DNA of 64,000 bases from Plazaster borealis (taxonomy: Eukaryota; Echinodermata; Asteroidea; Forcipulatida; Labidiasteridae): positions 11,918,773 through 11,982,772 of the forward strand of contig CM037467.1 of NCBI GenBank assembly GCA_021014325.1, read 5' to 3'. A program made the position numbers and the translations under genes. How positions within the stretch are numbered: the first letter of the stretch is position 1; each line of letters begins with the position of its first letter. The notes below the pieces were generated by a model. That model ran no database searches and was not told where the DNA came from. It saw only the letters and a program-made list of their open reading frames with translations. Shown here piece by piece: positions 61,660-64,000 of the stretch.

Positions 61660-62045
61660 ACTAATGCCCTCGTCATAATTAAAAGCCCCACACACAATTT
61701 GAAGGCCTTAATAATTAAAAAATTCCCATTGCGACCATTATTTGAAACCCTTATTATTATTTGAAACCCCAGCCATAATGAAAGCCATAGCCATAAATTC
61801 AAGCCCAAGCCATAAATTCAAGCCCCAGCCATAAATTTGAGCCGTAGCCATAATTTAAAGCTCAAGCCATAAATGGAAGCCCCATTAGCAACTCCATTCT
61901 TGAAGTCCTTGCCATTTATATTTGAAACCCTACCCATAATCTTGGCCATATAACTTAAAGCCCTAGCCGTAATTTGAAGCCCAAGCCATAAGTTGAAGCC
62001 CTATTGCCATTATTTGAAGCCCTGGCCATAATTGGCACAGCCTTA
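61660..62045. repeat. Degenerate short tandem repeat of AAGCCC-AGCCATAA
   Basis: About fifteen variants of gaagccc, agccataa and ttgaagccctagcc spaced 18-25 bp. Confidence 0.8.
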
Positions 62046-63362
62046 AAAAGTTCATATAAAGTTCGCAATCACTCTAGATAATGCTGTGTCCTTCATTTGT
62101 CTTCCCTTTCTAGGCCGGGCCTTGAACACGGCATCTTGTAGGTCTCAAACGCACAGTTCACCAACCGCATTACAATCGGACTATCTTGTTTACCTCCTTG
62201 GTCAGTCCAAAGATTTAGGTCCTTTACTTTTTCTTTGTCTTCAATCAGTAATTTAAAAGCGGTCACACAGTTTCCCCCCACATGTATCGTGATAAGAATT
62301 ACATTTCACAAATAAATTTTGCCCATTTGAAACGCCCCGATCAAGACGGTGAAACCCCGCCCCCGTATCACCCTCTCGTCGGAAACCCCCCAATTCTCCA
62401 TTTAATTGACTCCTTACAGCTTTTCGCGTCCGAGTTTACAGATAACCTCAGCAAAGTGCTCATGCAACGCACCCGATACTGTGTCCCCCCCCCCCCGAAG
62501 TGATGACGTCAACAGTTTGTTTGTATTTGTATTAATGACAACGTGTGAAATGTCGATGCCAGAGACACCCGTATCCTGTCCTTCGCACGTTTTCTTTTTG
62601 AAATGAGCGTCACCACTTTTTAAGGACAAGTTGTTTAATCCCATATCTGTCTTTCAAATCACGTCTACCACGCTTACCGCGTCGCCCCCTTACAATATCC
62701 TCTTTCGAACCGCAACATCTCCGCGCACCAGTTCAATTTCTTTGAGTGGTCTTGCATACTGTCCGTTAACAGTATACGTGGGAGTATCACATCAATACAT
62801 ACCCATTTCACCACCCGGTAACATTTCTCCTTTTCCGCCTTCAAAATGGAGCGCTAGAAACACGGGATCGACCTCAACGTGGGTGTAAAAGCTCAATATT
62901 TACCGTCACTCGAAATGAATTTCCTATAACGCCCTCCTATAGTATACTTGTCGCCGTTAACCGGCGTTTTTAACCCCCCGCGTGTTTGTCGTCAGTTGGT
63001 TCTGCTCGTGAATATACAACCTCGTCCGGGGCGATCACATACTTTATAGGGCACGGAGTCAAACCTCCGAAATCGATTTGATTGTTGTAAAATGTGTTTC
63101 GAGACATGCCTTCGTGGCACGGTTGAATTGATGCTCACCATCGTTGGCTCGTACCTTGAGATCCAAAGAAGGTGCTGAGAAACCGGTAATTCAATCAAAA
63201 TTAGTTATTTATTTTTTGTATTGAATGGTCAGTCGACCATAGCGCTTCATACGCAGTGTTCCTAATCGCCCGTTATTTTTGTTTACAGGCAATGTGGAGC
63301 TATGTTCGATTTGTATAAAGACCCATTTATTTACAAAACATCATGTAACGGTTTACAAGGTG

Positions 63363-63592
63363 CTGTGGCGCAATCTGCAGCCAACCTTACCAGAAAACAC
63401 CACCGGGTGAACCCCTTCACTTAACGGCAAGTGTACTGAGGTTCTACACGAGACCTACGGCCTTATACGTCACATCCAAAAGACAAAACAATAATGGTTA
63501 AGTGTCAAGACCGGGACTCGAACCCACACTCTGCTGATCAGAAACACCCTGTGCTCTTAACCACTCGGCCACGACACGCCTTACTTGTGGTA
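63363..63592 (-). repeat. tRNA-derived SINE, type B, copy 4
   Basis: The minus strand reads GTGTCGTGGCCGAGTGG...GTGGGTTCGAGTCCCGG, a Leu-tRNA-like head, followed by a body with GGCCGTAGGTCTCG and CCGGTGGTGTTTTC. The long body marks it as a SINE, not a tRNA gene. Confidence 0.75.
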
Positions 63593-64000
63593 GGTGTACA
63601 AATTGTGCGCCCCCCCCCCCGCAATAACAAAAAAAGGTTGTCCCGAATGCAAGAAGTTTAGCTAAAATGAAACCCTATATAGGTTGATCAAAATGTTTTT
63701 TTAATGAAATTGAAGAAAAAAAATTGCTAAAATTGACCGGGAAAACCTGTTAATGGAATAGAAAGATGAACAATTTCACAAGTTCGTTTGAAACAATGCA
63801 TAATAATTATTGTTAGGGTGAACATTAAATGACTTGGGCCCGGTGTAGATTTACAATTTGTTCTGCTGTATATATCCATCACTTCGCAATCTAGACAAAT
63901 TATTATTGTGAACAATCACACGATTTCACCTTGTGTGATTATGAAATAATTTGTTTGTGTCTGGGAGGTATCGAAATCTTCCCTGTCAATCAACGACGAC

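Larger units (their letters stand above)
60131..64000. other. Right-hand stretch without recognised exon
   Basis: Apart from the promoter-like cluster, the two tandem repeats and the SINE, nothing was recognised. If ABITRAM continues beyond the window, this is its intron 3. The C-rich and CpG-containing part at 62.3-63.2 kb has no identifiable coding frame. Confidence 0.5.

Noticed and set aside
63514..63592. Possible tRNA-Leu gene
   Set aside because: Head only partly tRNA-like and followed by the same body as other SINE copies.

Overview
The window is eukaryotic nuclear DNA: short exons with GT-AG (and one AT-AC) splice sites, long introns, tRNA-derived SINEs and many small inverted-repeat elements. 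The gene content is metazoan. The mix of terminal-inverted-repeat families and tRNA-headed SINEs, plus an unusual adhesion-GPCR-type gene and an FkbM-type methyltransferase gene, suggests a marine deuterostome invertebrate, most likely an echinoderm such as a sea star. The organism is inference; the gene structures were read directly from the sequence.

Layout, left to right. (1) 0.6-11.6 kb, minus strand: part of a secreted or membrane receptor gene resembling an adhesion GPCR (HormR-like and GAIN-like exons, plus a signal-peptide exon at 11.26-11.57 kb that probably starts the same gene). The intron between them holds a 7-kb foldback satellite of CACAACCACGG-type units, with telomere-like C-rich stretches and a hAT-like insertion. 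(2) 17.1-28.4 kb, minus strand: a complete 8-exon DNAJB6-like chaperone gene (238 aa). (3) 37.05-47.3 kb, plus strand: a complete 12-exon CLP1 gene (RNA 5'-kinase and pre-mRNA cleavage factor, 437 aa). Its third intron has the hallmarks of a minor-spliceosome (U12-type) AT-AC intron. (4) 50.8-54.1 kb, minus strand: a complete 4-exon gene for a type II membrane protein with an FkbM-family methyltransferase domain (378 aa). (5) 54.9 kb onward, plus strand: the first three exons of ABITRAM (FAM206A/Simiate), running off the right side. Genes 4 and 5 are head-to-head with about 0.8 kb between their start codons.

The rest is intronic and intergenic DNA filled with small non-autonomous transposons (at least a dozen inverted-repeat families, several nested), tRNA-derived SINEs of three kinds, and tandem repeats. 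No rRNA gene, true tRNA gene, CRISPR array or operon was found. The genes are unrelated housekeeping or membrane genes and do not form a pathway. The two most notable observations are the AT-AC intron in CLP1 and the foldback array inside the receptor gene.
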